From positions 372,001 through 436,000 of the forward strand of contig NC_083372.1 of assembly GCF_029542785.1 (NCBI RefSeq): 64,000 nt of DNA. Reading direction: 5' to 3'. The notes beneath the pieces were generated by a model that made no database searches, was not told the DNA's origin, and saw only the letters and a list, made by a program, of their open reading frames with translations. The position numbers and the translations under genes were made by a program. The stretch is from Malassezia japonica. Its lineage: Eukaryota > Basidiomycota > Malasseziomycetes > Malasseziales > Malasseziaceae. Shown in pieces: positions 49,827-60,664 of the stretch (its first letter is position 1; every line of letters starts with the position of its first letter).

Positions 49827-50409
49827 TTAGACGCGGCGCACCTTGTCATCGGCGGTCTGCTTGACGTCCTTCACGGCGTCCTGCAGGTCCTGGGTCTTGT
49901 CCTGGAACTTGGCCGTGAGGTCGTGCGCGGCGTCCTGCAGGTTGTGCACCTGGTTCTCCACCGCGTCGCGGCCCTTCTCGGAGAGCTCCGCGAAGCGCTT
50001 CTGCGCCGTGTCCCGGATATCGCCCACGGCGGGGTTCACGTTGTCTTCAACCTCGTCCTTGGCCTTGCCAAAGAGCTCGCCGACGCGCTGCTGGAGCTTG
50101 CCAAACTGCGAGTCGGGCACCGACGACGCAGCCGAGCCGGGGATCAGGCGCACACCCGGCACCGAGACGGGGTTGAAGGAGCGCTCACAGTCAGTGTACC
50201 CGGCACCGAGACCGAAACCGGTACCGAGCCAGACAGGCCACGAGCGACCTGGGTCAGCCAAACAACGTACGCTTCAGGAGGAGCACCGACAGCACGACAC
50301 CGGCGCTGAAACCAATGCCGGTCTTGACAATGGCATTGCTAATGCAGAGGTCGAGCTTCTTGTTGAGCACGTCCTCGCTCGCGAGGTTGCCGCCCGGCTT
50401 GACGCTCAT
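49827..50409 (-). CDS. MIC10: MICOS subunit Mic10 with long C-terminal extension
   Basis: Exons 50271-50409 and 49827-50248, intron 22 nt (GTACGT ... CTGACCCAG), 186 residues. The Mic10 core is complete in the first ~85: NLASEDVLNKKLDLCISNAI, the glycine-zipper membrane hairpin GIGFSAGVVLSVLL and WLGTGFGLGAGYTDCERSFN. Mic10 bends inner membrane at crista junctions. Beyond residue 95 there is a ~90-residue amphipathic, strongly charged helical tail (FGKLQQRVGELFGKAKDEVE, QKRFAELSEKGRDAVENQVH, KFQDKTQDLQDAVKDVKQTA) resembling LEA or apolipoprotein-type repeats. Typical Mic10 is about 75-100 residues, so this is a fusion or extension. No stop or splice signal separates the parts. Confidence 0.9.
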
Positions 50410-50457
50410 CTTGTCTCTGGCGAAGCTGTCGATCGCCGGCCGGACGCGGGCCGTTTA

Positions 50458-50465
50458 TCACGTGA
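50458..50465. promoter_or_regulatory. TCACGTGA between MIC10 and MGS1
   Basis: Perfect palindrome inside the 60 bp divergent spacer, 4 bp before the MGS1 ATG. Confidence 0.45.
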
Positions 50466-50469
50466 TCCC

Positions 50470-52266
50470 ATGGCGGCGCCGGCATCATACGAGAGCGTCG
50501 CGTGTCCGAACTGCGAGCGGCGCGTCGCGTTTGGGGTGCTGAACGAGCACCTAGACAAGTGTCTTGCGGGGGGAGAGGCAAGGGACGAAAAAAAAAGCGA
50601 CGCGCGGGGCGAAAAACGGACGGCAAACGACGCGGATCTGCCGCCGCGCACGGACGTTGCCCCCAGCGAGGGACGCGCACGGCCGCCCCGCGACGCGCTC
50701 GAGCTGTCCAAGCCGTTTGCGGAGCGCATGCGGCCGCGGTCGCTGGGCGAGTATATCGGGCAGGCCGAGGTCGTAAAAGGCGCGCTGCAGGCGCTCCTGC
50801 GCCGCGGCCAAGTGCCGTCGATGGTCCTGTGGGGCCCGCCGGGCTCGGGCAAGACGACGCTCGCGCGCCTCGTTACGCGCGAGGCGACCGCCGCACTCAC
50901 GCGCGAAAATCCGAGCGCCGCGCCGTACCGCTTTGTGGAAATGTCGGCGACCGTCGCGACGGTCGTCGAGATGAAAAAGGTCATGGACGAGGCCGTGCAC
51001 CGCCTCCAGCTCACCGGCCAGCGCAGCGTGCTGTTCATCGACGAGATCCAGCGGCTGAATCGGACGCAGCAGGACGTGTTTCTGCCCGCGCTCGAAAAAG
51101 GGTACGCCGTCGTGTAACTCACGCAGCCACCTCACGCTCCTCGCGGCCACCACCGAGAACCCCTCGTTCCGGCTGCAGAGCGCGCTCCTCTCGCGCATGC
51201 GGTGCGTATTTTCACGCTAATCCAGTGTCGTGGTCCTCTCGAAGCTCTCGGTTCCCGATACGATCCTCGTCTTGCGGCAGGCGATGGGCCGCGTCCAAGA
51301 CGACGGCGACGCGATCCCGCCGTGGCTCGACGATGCGCTCCTCGAATGGATCGCACAGATTTCCGACGGCGACGCACGGTACGTCGCGAGGCTCACGCAG
51401 CGCCGCGCTCAATGCCCTCGAACTCGCCTTGGTCACGGGCGACGAAAAAGCGTCGCACGAAGCCAACGTCGCGCAGCTCAAGGCGGCGCTGAAGCGCACC
51501 GCGCTCAAGTACGGTACGTCGCCATGCTCACACCCAGACCGCGCGGGCGATGCACACTATGATACCATTAGCGCGCTGCACGTACGTCGCCCCTCTTACC
51601 CAGAAAAGCATCCGTGGCTCAAATCCCGACGCGGCACTCTACTGGCTCGCACGCATGGTCGCCGCGGGCGACGACCCCCTGTTTATCGCGCGGCGCCTCA
51701 TTGTATGCGCGTCCGAAGACTGCTGCTCGCCCGAGATGCTGAACCTCGCACTGGCCACCTACCGGGCGTGCGAGGTGGTGGGCCTCCCCGAGTGCGGCAT
51801 CAACCTCTCGCACTGCGTCGCGACGCTCGCCGAGCACCCCAAGTCCACGCGCACCTACCGCGCGTGGAAAAAGGCACTGAGCATGGTCGAATCCGAGTTT
51901 AATTATCCGGTGCCGCTGCACATCCGCAACGCGCCGACCTCGCTTATGAAAAATCTCGGCTACGGCGCCGAGTACCGCTACGAGCCCTCATTTGCACACC
52001 CCGTCCACCAAGAGTTCTTTCCCCCAGAGGTGCGCACGACGCGCTTCCTCTCCCCGCCCCCCGACGCGGCCGAGGTGGAGCAGGTGATGGAGCGCGCGGC
52101 TGGCACCGGCGTGTATGCGTGCCAGCGGCAATTTCAGATCGGCGCGCGCGCCGTCGATTTCGACCTCCTGGACGAGTGGGAGCGCAAGCACAACGACGGC
52201 GCGCCGTGGCGCGGCCGCGCGGCGCTGGAGGCCGCCGCGCCCCCCGCCCCGGGCCACCCTTCATAG
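50470..52266 (+). CDS. MGS1: AAA+ ATPase Mgs1/WRNIP1 (RarA family)
   Basis: Six exons: 50470-51101, 51127-51201, 51226-51378, 51401-51513, 51538-51581, 51604-52266; introns 25, 24, 22, 24 and 22 nt; 559 residues. Order: UBZ-type zinc finger CPNCERRVAFGVLNEHLDKC, Walker A GPPGSGKTTLARLV, Walker B VLFIDEIQRLN, sensor segment HLTLLAATTENPSFRLQSAL restored across intron 1, then YDRAGDAHYDTISALHKSIR restored across introns 4 and 5, and PDAALYWLARMVAAGDDP. Mgs1 acts at stalled replication forks and binds ubiquitinated PCNA. The densest intron set in the window, all supported by family continuity. The fourth intron (24 nt) has no in-frame stop. Confidence 0.95.
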
Positions 52267-52337
52267 CCTCCACTTTTCACGTGCCCCCTACGATCCCCGG
52301 CGCGGTCCGTGGACGAGGCGTGTGCGGTGAGGACGCG

Positions 52338-53902
52338 ATGGCGTCCGGCGCGCCCGGCATGATGCCGTATATGGAAAATATCGACGTAAATGATGTGGTG
52401 GACTTTATCAAGTCGCTGAAAGTTGCCGAGCTGAAGGACCATATTCGGCTCATCAACGAGCAGCTGCCCTACGCGCCGAGTGTGCGCCTGTCGGGCAACA
52501 AGTCGGATCTCGCTGCGCGCCTGCTGGAGGTGGTCGAAGCGAATAGTCATACCCACAAACGGCTGCAGGAGTTTGCGATGCTCATCGGCCCGCTGGGCCT
52601 GCAGGCCTACATGCGGGGCCTCGCGAATGTGCGCCAGGCGAGCCAGTACGTCTTTGATCTAACGCAGACTCGGCCACATGTACGGCCGGGTGCCCGAGGC
52701 GCGGCCGTCGCCTGTTGTGCCGAAAATCGGCTCTGCGGCGCCGAGCGCCGAGTCGTCGCCTGCGCCCGCTGTGCCACGATCTCATACCGGGGCGCTGCAC
52801 CAGCTGCGCTTCCGCCCGTCGCCCTTTTACGAGGTGCTGGAGTTTGTCTCGAGCATTGTGCAGATTCCCGAAGCGCCTCCTCCCTCTGGGCGGCGCCAGG
52901 TGAATGTCAACTTTACCCTGTCGCAAAAGCTGCGCGAGCTTTTGCAGGATACCCCCAAACGATTCCAGCTGCGCCTCTTTTGCACGACGTTTGAGCACTA
53001 CATGGCCTCGATCAGCACGCGCCATGCGGCGCCGGTCGAGTTTCCCTACACATGCGAGGCGCGCGTGAACGACAAGCCGCTGGGCGTGAGCCTCAAAGGC
53101 AGCAAAAAGCACCCCGGGCGCGTGTCGCCCCCCGACGTGAACCGCAACAACTCGCTCTATCTGCAGCCCGCACACCTGAACCGGATCGAAGTGGCGTATG
53201 CCAACGCCCCGAACGTATGTACTTTGGCTAACGCAGCGCCATGCCATTGTCGTTGCGCTGTGCCGCGTGACGAGCGCCGACCAGCTCACTGCACAGCTCA
53301 AGCAGCGGCAGTACCGCAGCAAGGAAGAGGTGCTTGCCAAGATGCAGCGCCAGGCGATGGACGAGGACATTGTGACGGGCGCCTCGACGCTCAAACTCAC
53401 CTGCCCGTTGACCTACATGCGCTTGGCGACGCCGTGCCGTGCCGATACCTGCGAGCACATCCAGTGCTTTGACGCGCAGAGCTTCTACTCGATGAACGAG
53501 CAGTCGCCGCAGTGGCTGTGCCCCGTGTGCAACCAGAGCATCCTCTCGGACCAGCTCCGCATGGACGGCTACGTGGAGGACATTCTGCAGCGCGTCCCGA
53601 CCGAGGTCGACACGGTGATGGTCGAGTCGGACGGGACGTGGCACACCACCGACGGCAAGTACACCGACGCCTCGCCCATTCTCCACACATTGCCTCCGGC
53701 GCCGAGCCCAGAGGAGGACGCAGCGCTGGACCCAGAGAGCCTCGCCGAGTTCCTGATGGACGAAGACGACCTCGACGCGCCAGATGCGTCGCAGCCATCA
53801 CACGACCCGGTACTGGGCAGCGACCCAATGACTCCCCCGCCGCTCGCTGCTGAGCAGCCGACGGACGTGATTGACCTCACCCTCGATAGCGACGACGAAT
53901 AG
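52338..53902 (+). CDS. SIZ1: SUMO E3 ligase, Siz/PIAS family
   Basis: Exons 52338-52645, 52668-53214 and 53237-53902; both introns 22 nt (GTACGT or GTATGT ... CTAACGCAG); 506 residues. A SAP-like helix pair sits at about residues 18-66, a PINIT domain at roughly 140-290, and the SP-RING at about 341-385 with CPLTYMRLATPCRADTCEHI and WLCPVCN. The C-terminus ends VIDLTLDSDDE, a SUMO-interacting motif. It attaches SUMO to nuclear substrates. Upstream, CCTCCACTT (52267-52275) is directly followed by CACGTG (52278-52283). SPT20 starts 37 bp after the stop. Confidence 0.94.
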
Positions 53903-53939
53903 CGGCCCTGCCGGAAAGTGGAGGTTCGCTTCCTACGCC

Positions 53940-55358
53940 ATGGCGACGTCCGCGTCGGTGTACAACTACCAGCGGACGGTGCGCCAGATCCTGAAGCGCC
54001 ACCGCAAGGACCCCGCAAGCTTCATTGTACATATCCATCCGCAGTTTATGCGCTTTGAAAAGCAGGATGGGTGCTTCCTTTTTGAGTCGCGCACCAAAGA
54101 CTTTCTCCACTATATCCGGGACCAGACGCTGCCGGTCGACCTCGTGGACGTGTTTGAGCAGGCGGGCGTCCCGTTCTTTGAGGGGTGCCTCATGGTCGAG
54201 GTCCACGACCACCGCAAACCGACCGCAAGCGCGGCAGAAAACAGCGCACGCAACGAGTACGGCCGCATGGACCGGAACAATACCGAGCTGATGTACCTCC
54301 GCGACGGCGGGCGCTACGGGCGCCGGACGACGGGCGCACTCGGACGCCCGGGCGCGCCTGAAGATACGTATCCGGGGCCGGACGGCGTCGAGATCTACCG
54401 CGTCGTCCTCCAGCCGACCGTCGAGGGGGTGTGGAACGATTTGAAGGCCATGGACGCCAAGCTGGGGGGGATCTGGAGCGACGAGGACGCACTGCGCGTC
54501 GAGGCCGCGATCGTAAACCTGACGGCGCCGCCGCTGTGCCTCACCCCGGATCCCCACGCGATGCACATCGCAAACTTGATGCTGAGCAGCACGATGCCCC
54601 CGGCCTACTATCCCCACACACCGAGCTTCCAGCGGTACCGCCGCGAAAAAGGGACCGGCCACAAGCTCAACTCGGTCGAGCTCGAGCTCGAGCGGTCGCA
54701 GGACGCACGCCGCGAGCAGATCATGTCGATGATGAAGGACGGCTGGGCGACGACGCCGGCGCCGGCGAATACGACCGACCTGGGGTCGACCGACGGATCG
54801 TTCGTGCCCACCTTTTCGCGCCTGGACTTTTTGCGCAACTGGCGCAAGGCGCGCGCGGGCGACGGCGCGCCGGACGCCAATGCACAGCCCAACGGCAAAG
54901 TCCCAGAGATGGCCAAGGCGACGCCGCCCAAGAAGAAAAAGACGGCCAAGGGCAAAGCAGAGGAGAAGAAGGACGAGTCGGCGGCCTCGCCCGACGCCGC
55001 ATCGCCCCCGCAAAAGGGGCGCGCAAAGGCGAAACGGCGCAAGACCGAAGAGGTCGCGTCGCCCCTCGAAAAGCCGGCGCCGGCGCCGAAACAAAAGTCG
55101 GTCCTCTATCCCGGCGGCCAGCCGTTTCCGGGCAAGGCCAACGCGCAGTTCCCCGCATACAACATGCAGGCCGACAAGCCGATGGTACTGCCGGGCCAGG
55201 GCGTCGCGATGAACCACAATGTCCTGCCGAACGGCGCCATGATGCCGGGCTTTGGCACGCCGACGCTCGGCATGCAAGGCCTCCCGTCCGCCTTCAACTC
55301 ACCGCAGCAGGGCATGCAGCCGGTGGAGCAGGAAGGCACTTCGTGGATGTATTCGTAG
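53940..55358 (+). CDS. SPT20: SAGA subunit Spt20
   Basis: Single exon, 472 residues. The conserved Spt20 domain fills the first ~230: SFIVHIHPQFMRFEKQDGCF, FLHYIRDQTLPVDLVDVFEQ, VPFFEGCLMVEVHDHR and EIYRVVLQPTVEGVWNDLKA. The remainder is basic, Lys/Ala-rich, then Pro/Gln/Met-rich, as in homologues. Spt20 holds SAGA together. AAGTGGAGG lies at 53916-53924, 15 bp before the ATG, within a 37 bp spacer. Its stop codon directly abuts that of the convergent peroxin gene, with no base between. Confidence 0.93.
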   Translation: MATSASVYNYQRTVRQILKRHRKDPASFIVHIHPQFMRFEKQDGCFLFESRTKDFLHYIRDQTLPVDLVDVFEQAGVPFFEGCLMVEVHDHRKPTASAAENSARNEYGRMDRNNTELMYLRDGGRYGRRTTGALGRPGAPEDTYPGPDGVEIYRVVLQPTVEGVWNDLKAMDAKLGGIWSDEDALRVEAAIVNLTAPPLCLTPDPHAMHIANLMLSSTMPPAYYPHTPSFQRYRREKGTGHKLNSVELELERSQDARREQIMSMMKDGWATTPAPANTTDLGSTDGSFVPTFSRLDFLRNWRKARAGDGAPDANAQPNGKVPEMAKATPPKKKKTAKGKAEEKKDESAASPDAASPPQKGRAKAKRRKTEEVASPLEKPAPAPKQKSVLYPGGQPFPGKANAQFPAYNMQADKPMVLPGQGVAMNHNVLPNGAMMPGFGTPTLGMQGLPSAFNSPQQGMQPVEQEGTSWMYS

Positions 55359-56856
55359 CTATTTCTCTTCCGTGACCTTGACCGCGCGCCGGAGCCAACG
55401 GCGGCGGCGCGTGACGGCCTTGTGCTTCGGGGGAACAATGTCAATGTCGAGCGCATCGACCTCCTCGTCGCTCTCGTCCGCCTCGTCGACCATCGTCGCA
55501 GGCGTGCGGGGGGCGTTGGGGTCCGTGACGTACGCGTACGGCGCAGGGCTCTGCCACGAGTCGTCGGTATAGACAAAGCCCGACTCGTCCACACCCACCG
55601 AGCTCCACGAGCCGCCCCAGTCGATGCGCCAGTCGTCGCCGTCGATCCACTCCCAGCCCGGCTCGAGCGCAAAGGAGAGCTTGTACTTGCCGAGCTCGTG
55701 CCCGTCGTCCTCGCCCGGCGGCGTCCAGCCGTCGCTGCCTTTTGTCCACGGGCGGCGCTCGCTGAGGCGGAGCGCGGTGCCGGACCACCGCTTCTCTTGC
55801 GAGCCCTTGGTGAGGCCAGGGCGGAAGCGCTGGTTTTCGTACAGCTCCATGTCGCGCCAGCCCCGCGACCAGACCTCTTCCGGCAAACGGTCCTCGTCCA
55901 GCAGGTCGGTAAGGCGCTGCGTAAAGCGGCGGTGGCGCAGCACGCGCTTCTGCGCATTTTTGCTGCTGCCCAGGTGCTTCTTTAGGCCAGCGACCGTCGG
56001 CTTCACCCACGGGTGATTCGCCACCAGCGCCAGCTCGCCGACGAGGAAAAGGGTGAGACGGAGGGGAATCAGCGGGCCCACAAAGTACATGGCGACCGTC
56101 GCGAGGAGCGCGCCTTGCAACAGGCGCAACGTCCGCGAAACGTCCGACCAGTTGAGGTACTTGACGATCGGCGCAATGTCGTCGTAACCGTCAATGATAA
56201 GCCGCATCATGTTCTGTATGTCGCGCATGTTGAGGTAGTAGCGCAGCTCGCCCTCATGCACCGGGCTCGGCTCGATCGGCGGGCGCCGCGGCTCCTCGTT
56301 GAGGACAGTCGTGCCTTGCAGCGAGGCACGCAGCGCGTCGCCGGGCGACGCATCCGTCTCGATCTCGGTGAGGGGGAAACGGATAAAGTATGTGTTGCAC
56401 ATGATCACCACGAGCACCGCAGGCGGCACACAGAGCAGCAGGCGAGGATTCAGTGCTGGATTAGCTAGGATACGTACACAACACCGCCCAGATTCCCATC
56501 CACATCAACGTCCAGGGCCAGTCGTCCCACATCAGCGTCGACTCGACATTGTCCTGGAAGTAGAACATCGGGCCGCTCTTTTGCACAAAGCCACGGAAGT
56601 TGACAGAGGTTGTGGTAAGCGACAAGGCAGGCTTCCGCTTCTCGGTCGGCAGCCGCGGCGGCTCGCCGTGCACGGCGACCATCGACCCAATGACCATGGA
56701 CTGCATCGAAGCACTTGCGCGCTGCGACAGCGAAGCAGCACTGCGCACCGACCGAGGGGAAACCGGTGGCGTTGCCTCGCCACTGTCTTCCATCTTGCCG
56801 GGCATGCGCTGCTCCAAGAGCGCCAAATTCTCCGTCGTGATCGGCTCCGGCGCCAT
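55359..56856 (-). CDS. Peroxin of the Pex30/Pex28 type with dysferlin domain
   Basis: Exons 56478-56856 and 55359-56455, intron 22 nt (GTACGT ... CTAATCCAG), 491 residues. The N-terminal part has membrane segments (WPWTLMWMGIWAVLS joined across the intron to LNPRLLLCVPPAVLVVIM; LLQGALLATVAMYFVGPLIP). The C-terminal dysferlin-type domain contains ELYENQRFRPGLTKGSQEKR, the W-rich RRPWTKGSDGWTPPGED and WEWIDGDDWRID. Such proteins sit in ER subdomains and peroxisomal membranes and control peroxisome and lipid-droplet formation. Which paralogue it is (Pex23, 28, 30, 31 or 32) cannot be told. Confidence 0.87.
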
Positions 56857-56912
56857 GGTCGGTAACGGACTGACCGGGGGCCCCACACCCACGTGGCCCC
56901 ACGTGTTCCACC
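56857..56912. promoter_or_regulatory. 56-bp divergent promoter with two CACGTG boxes
   Basis: CACGTG at 56890-56895 and 56900-56905, ten bp centre to centre (one helical turn), between the PEX30-type gene and TRS130. Confidence 0.6.
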
Positions 56913-59900
56913 ATGCCGCTCGACGCGGACAGCGCGGTGCACGGCGCGCTGTGCCCACGCATCGCGGTGCTGAGCAGCGGGGATGTTGGAGAGATCGCGC
57001 GGAGGAATGGCGCACAACACATTGCCCAGGTATTGCGCCCGTTTGAGCGCTGCGTCGAGAATAGTACGTCGCCGAGCTCACCCAGTCGCCGTGCGCACTT
57101 CGCAGCTCGCGGCGCGCACACGCGCTTCGTTTCCGGTGCGCTTCGACGCGCTGGACGCGTTCCTTGTGCCTAAGGATTTGTTTGCGAGGGGGGCACTCGA
57201 GCACTTTCTCGACACGGTCCAGGCGCACCTCCGCTCGCACGCCCAGCAGCTCGACGGCGACCAGCCCATCGCCTCGCTCGTCCCTCCGCCGGAGCCGGAG
57301 CGGGCGGCGTGGGAGAAGCAGGTGCGGTCGATTCCGCCGTGGTGCGCGGACATTGCCGCGTACCTCTACCGCTACCGCCCCATTTGCGCGTTTGACGGAT
57401 TCTCGCATCCCACGGCGATGCTGCTCGTCGTCTCGTCCAGCAATCCGGACCCGATGAATGCATTTGCGCAGCTCTACGAAGAGTCGAGCACAAGCTCCGT
57501 GTTCCGGTCGCAGCCGCACGTCGAGGGCGACGTCCTGCGCTCGTACCTCGTTCTGCACGACGCATCCGCGCCAAACGCGGACCTACGCCGCTCCGAGGCG
57601 CTCCTGGACGAGGTGAAAAGGACGTATGGGCTGCAGTGCGCGCTCCTCACGATCAACTCGGCGACCGAGCCGGTGGATAGCGTCGTGGCGCGCGTGCAGG
57701 CCGAGTGGGATACGCCGGACCTGCGCCACGTTCCGCCGTCCAGCACACCGCCGGGCGCGGCGCTCAGCGTGGACGACGTGCAGCGAATCGAGGCGTACGT
57801 CCGCGAGCTCGTGGTCAAGAGCCTCGTGCCGTACCTCGAGCGCACCGTCCAGCAGCTCAACGAGCAGGTGGGCAGCTCACGCCGCGGCCTGACCGGCCGC
57901 CTGCTTGGCGCAGGCCGCAAACTGTTTAGCACGCGAACCACGACGCCGTCTGCGCCCCCGGCCAGCGGATGGGACGCAGAAAGAGGCACCTACCCTGCTA
58001 CGGCGCTCGCGTCGCAGACACGGCGCCTCGCGGACCTCGCGATGCATACCTGCGACTACAAACTCGCGGCAGAGATGTACGACACGGCCCGCCGCGACTA
58101 CGAGCAGGACAGGGCTATGTCGTATGTCGGCGCATCCACCGAGCTCTTGTGCCTTGCACGCCTGCTGAGCGGCAGCAGCGACGGCGTGCCGCTCTTGTTC
58201 TCCTCGGCGTGCGACGCGTACTTGCTCGACGCAGCCGGGCGTCTGTACGCGCTGCGCGCGACATTCCTGTATAGCGACGTGCAGCGCACGCTCGACCACG
58301 GTGCACAGGTCGCTGCAGCGCTGCGGCGTGCTGCAGCGTTTACCGACGAGGTGCTGCGCGGCGTCGTGCTCGAGCTCGCGGCGCTTGCGTACCTGTGCAT
58401 GCCCCACCCCCACGTCCGCAAGAGCGCCGCGACAATGCTCCAGAGCGCCGAGCAGTTTGACGCGTGCGGGCAAAAGGCGTTTGCGCTGCGCTGCTACATG
58501 CTCGCCGCGCCATACTACGAGGACGAGCACTGGCCGGCGATCACCGATCGCGTGCTCACCAAGCTCGCCGCACAGGCGCACAACAGCGGCCAGGGCGGTG
58601 CGGCGCTTGAGTACGCGGTCAAGCTCCTGTACACCACGCCACGCACGGAAAAGGAGGACAAGGCGCATGTCGAGCAGCTCGTCAACGTGTACGAGTTTGC
58701 TAAGACCCAGGACGAAATCACGCTCCCGACGCCGCTCTGGGACGTGGCCGAGTGCACGGTCCAGCCTGAGCACGATCCAAGCGGCGCATGGGCGCACCTC
58801 TATCCGTCGCTCGCGCATGCGCTGCATAAGAAGCACGTCTCTCAAGCAGGCGAGGGCGAGGCGATTACCGTGCGTCTGCAGGCCACCAATCCGCTCCATA
58901 CCCCTGTCACGCTCTCGGACCTGAGGCTGGCATTTGCGGACGCCGCAAAGCCCCTCGATGCCGCACATGTCTCGGTCGACGCCCCGCCGAGCATCGCACT
59001 GGGCCCGCGCGAGTCGCGCTCGATCGACGTCCCGGTGCGCATCGCTGCGTGCGGCACCTTTGGCCTCTGCGCGATCCACTACCGGCTCGAGGGCGTGCCG
59101 GTGCGCCAGGCGATGGAAAAGTACGGCAAGCGCTTGCAAGCAACCAAGGCGCAGCGCATCACGCCGACGTATGCGCCCGATACCACGCTCCAAGTGCACG
59201 TCCGCCAAGACCTGCCGCGCTTGACGACTACCGTCGAAGGGCCACACACGGCGTACGTCGGCGAGTCGATCTCGCTGCGTATTGCCGTGCGCAGCGAGGG
59301 TGCGGCCGTGTCCGAGATCCAGGTGGCTTGCAAGGAGCCGTACGCCAGCTTTGGGCCGGCCGGTGGGCCTGTGGGCGAGACGACGCCGGTGCCAGCCGCC
59401 CTCGCGACGCCGGCGCCGCACCGCGTCCAGCAGGCGCTTGCGCCGCAGGAGCACACCGAAGTGCAGTGCACCGTGCCGCTCCTTGACGCGGGCGAGACGA
59501 CAATCGAGTGGCTCTTTGTATACCAGAATGCACACGGAGAGACGTTTTCGTGCTCGGCACGGCACTCGCTCGACGTGCGCACATTGCTGCGTGCTTCGAC
59601 GTCGGTGCGCACGGTCCAAGGCGCATCACTCGCCTACCTCGTCGCCCTCGACGTCCAGAACGAGGACGAGGAGGCGGTCACCATTGCGGGCGTGTCGATG
59701 CTCAGCACGCAATGGAAAGCCGCACATGCTGCCGAGGCACTCACACTTGCGCCTGGCGAGCGCAGCACAATGGCAACGCGCATCGACCGTGCCTCCACGC
59801 CAACGGACGCGACGCTGCCGCACGCCCTTGGCGCCATCGGGCCGCTTGTTGGCCGCTCCGACTTTGCCGACGTCGAGGCCGCTGCACTCAATCTGCACTG

Positions 59901-60664
59901 CACTGCAGTGCAAGGCGCCGGCGCATCGATGCCGCTCGATGCGTACGTCGCGCAGCGCAGCGCCTTGCGCATGAAATCACTCGAGCACGACTACGAGTTC
60001 CTGCCCGAGCCCGTGCGCCGCCGGGCGTTTCTGCTCCTCGAGTCGCACGAGGCCGACTTGTTGGTACACTGGACGCGCCCGGCGGCCCAGGGCTGCCTCC
60101 TTCTCTACGGGACACACATTGGCCTGCGTGCAGACGTACCGGGTGACGTCGCGCGCCTGGAGTCGCTCGCGCGGCCAACGACGACTACACGCGCCATGTA
60201 CGCTGCGACGACGCAGGAGCAGCAGCGGCGCATTGAGCGTCTGCTCATGTCGCCCCTCGCCGCGATTCCCCCGCCGGTCTCGCTCGAGGTGCATGCGCCG
60301 GTTGCCAAGTACGAGGGAGAAAGGTACGTGCAAATAAAAAAGCTTACCCAGCGTCCAACTCGCGCCAGTCACGCTTCGTTTGCGCAACGAGTCGACGTGG
60401 CCTCTGGCCTATACGCTGCGCCTCCTTCCCGCCAGTATCCGCCCTGCAGCGGCACAGGCAATTGCGCCGTGGATCGGGCGCACGGTACAGCGCGGGACGC
60501 TCGCCCCATGGCACACCGAGACGCTCTCGGCGCACGTCGCGATCACCTCGGCTGGCGCCTACCAGCTTGGCGACTGGGCGTGCGAGGCGGCGGTCAATAA
60601 CGTGGCGATCCAGCCTTTCTTTTCTACCGGGCGCGTCTCTACGGTGCTCGTAGTGCAGGCATAG
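56913..60664 (+). CDS. TRS130: TRAPP II subunit Trs130/TRAPPC10
   Basis: Exons 56913-57063, 57086-60323 and 60352-60664; introns 22 and 28 nt; 1233 residues. Start PLDADSAVHGALCPRIAVLS; exon 2 opens AVRTSQLAARTRASFPVRFD and DLFARGALEHFLDTVQAHLR, matching TRAPPC10 N-termini. Helical repeats follow, then beta-rich Ig-like domains and the C-terminal block LRNESTWPLAYTLRLLPASI. TRAPP II activates Ypt31/32 GTPases at the late Golgi. Length is right for the family. Its last 26 bp overlap, antisense, the end of ASA1. Confidence 0.88.
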
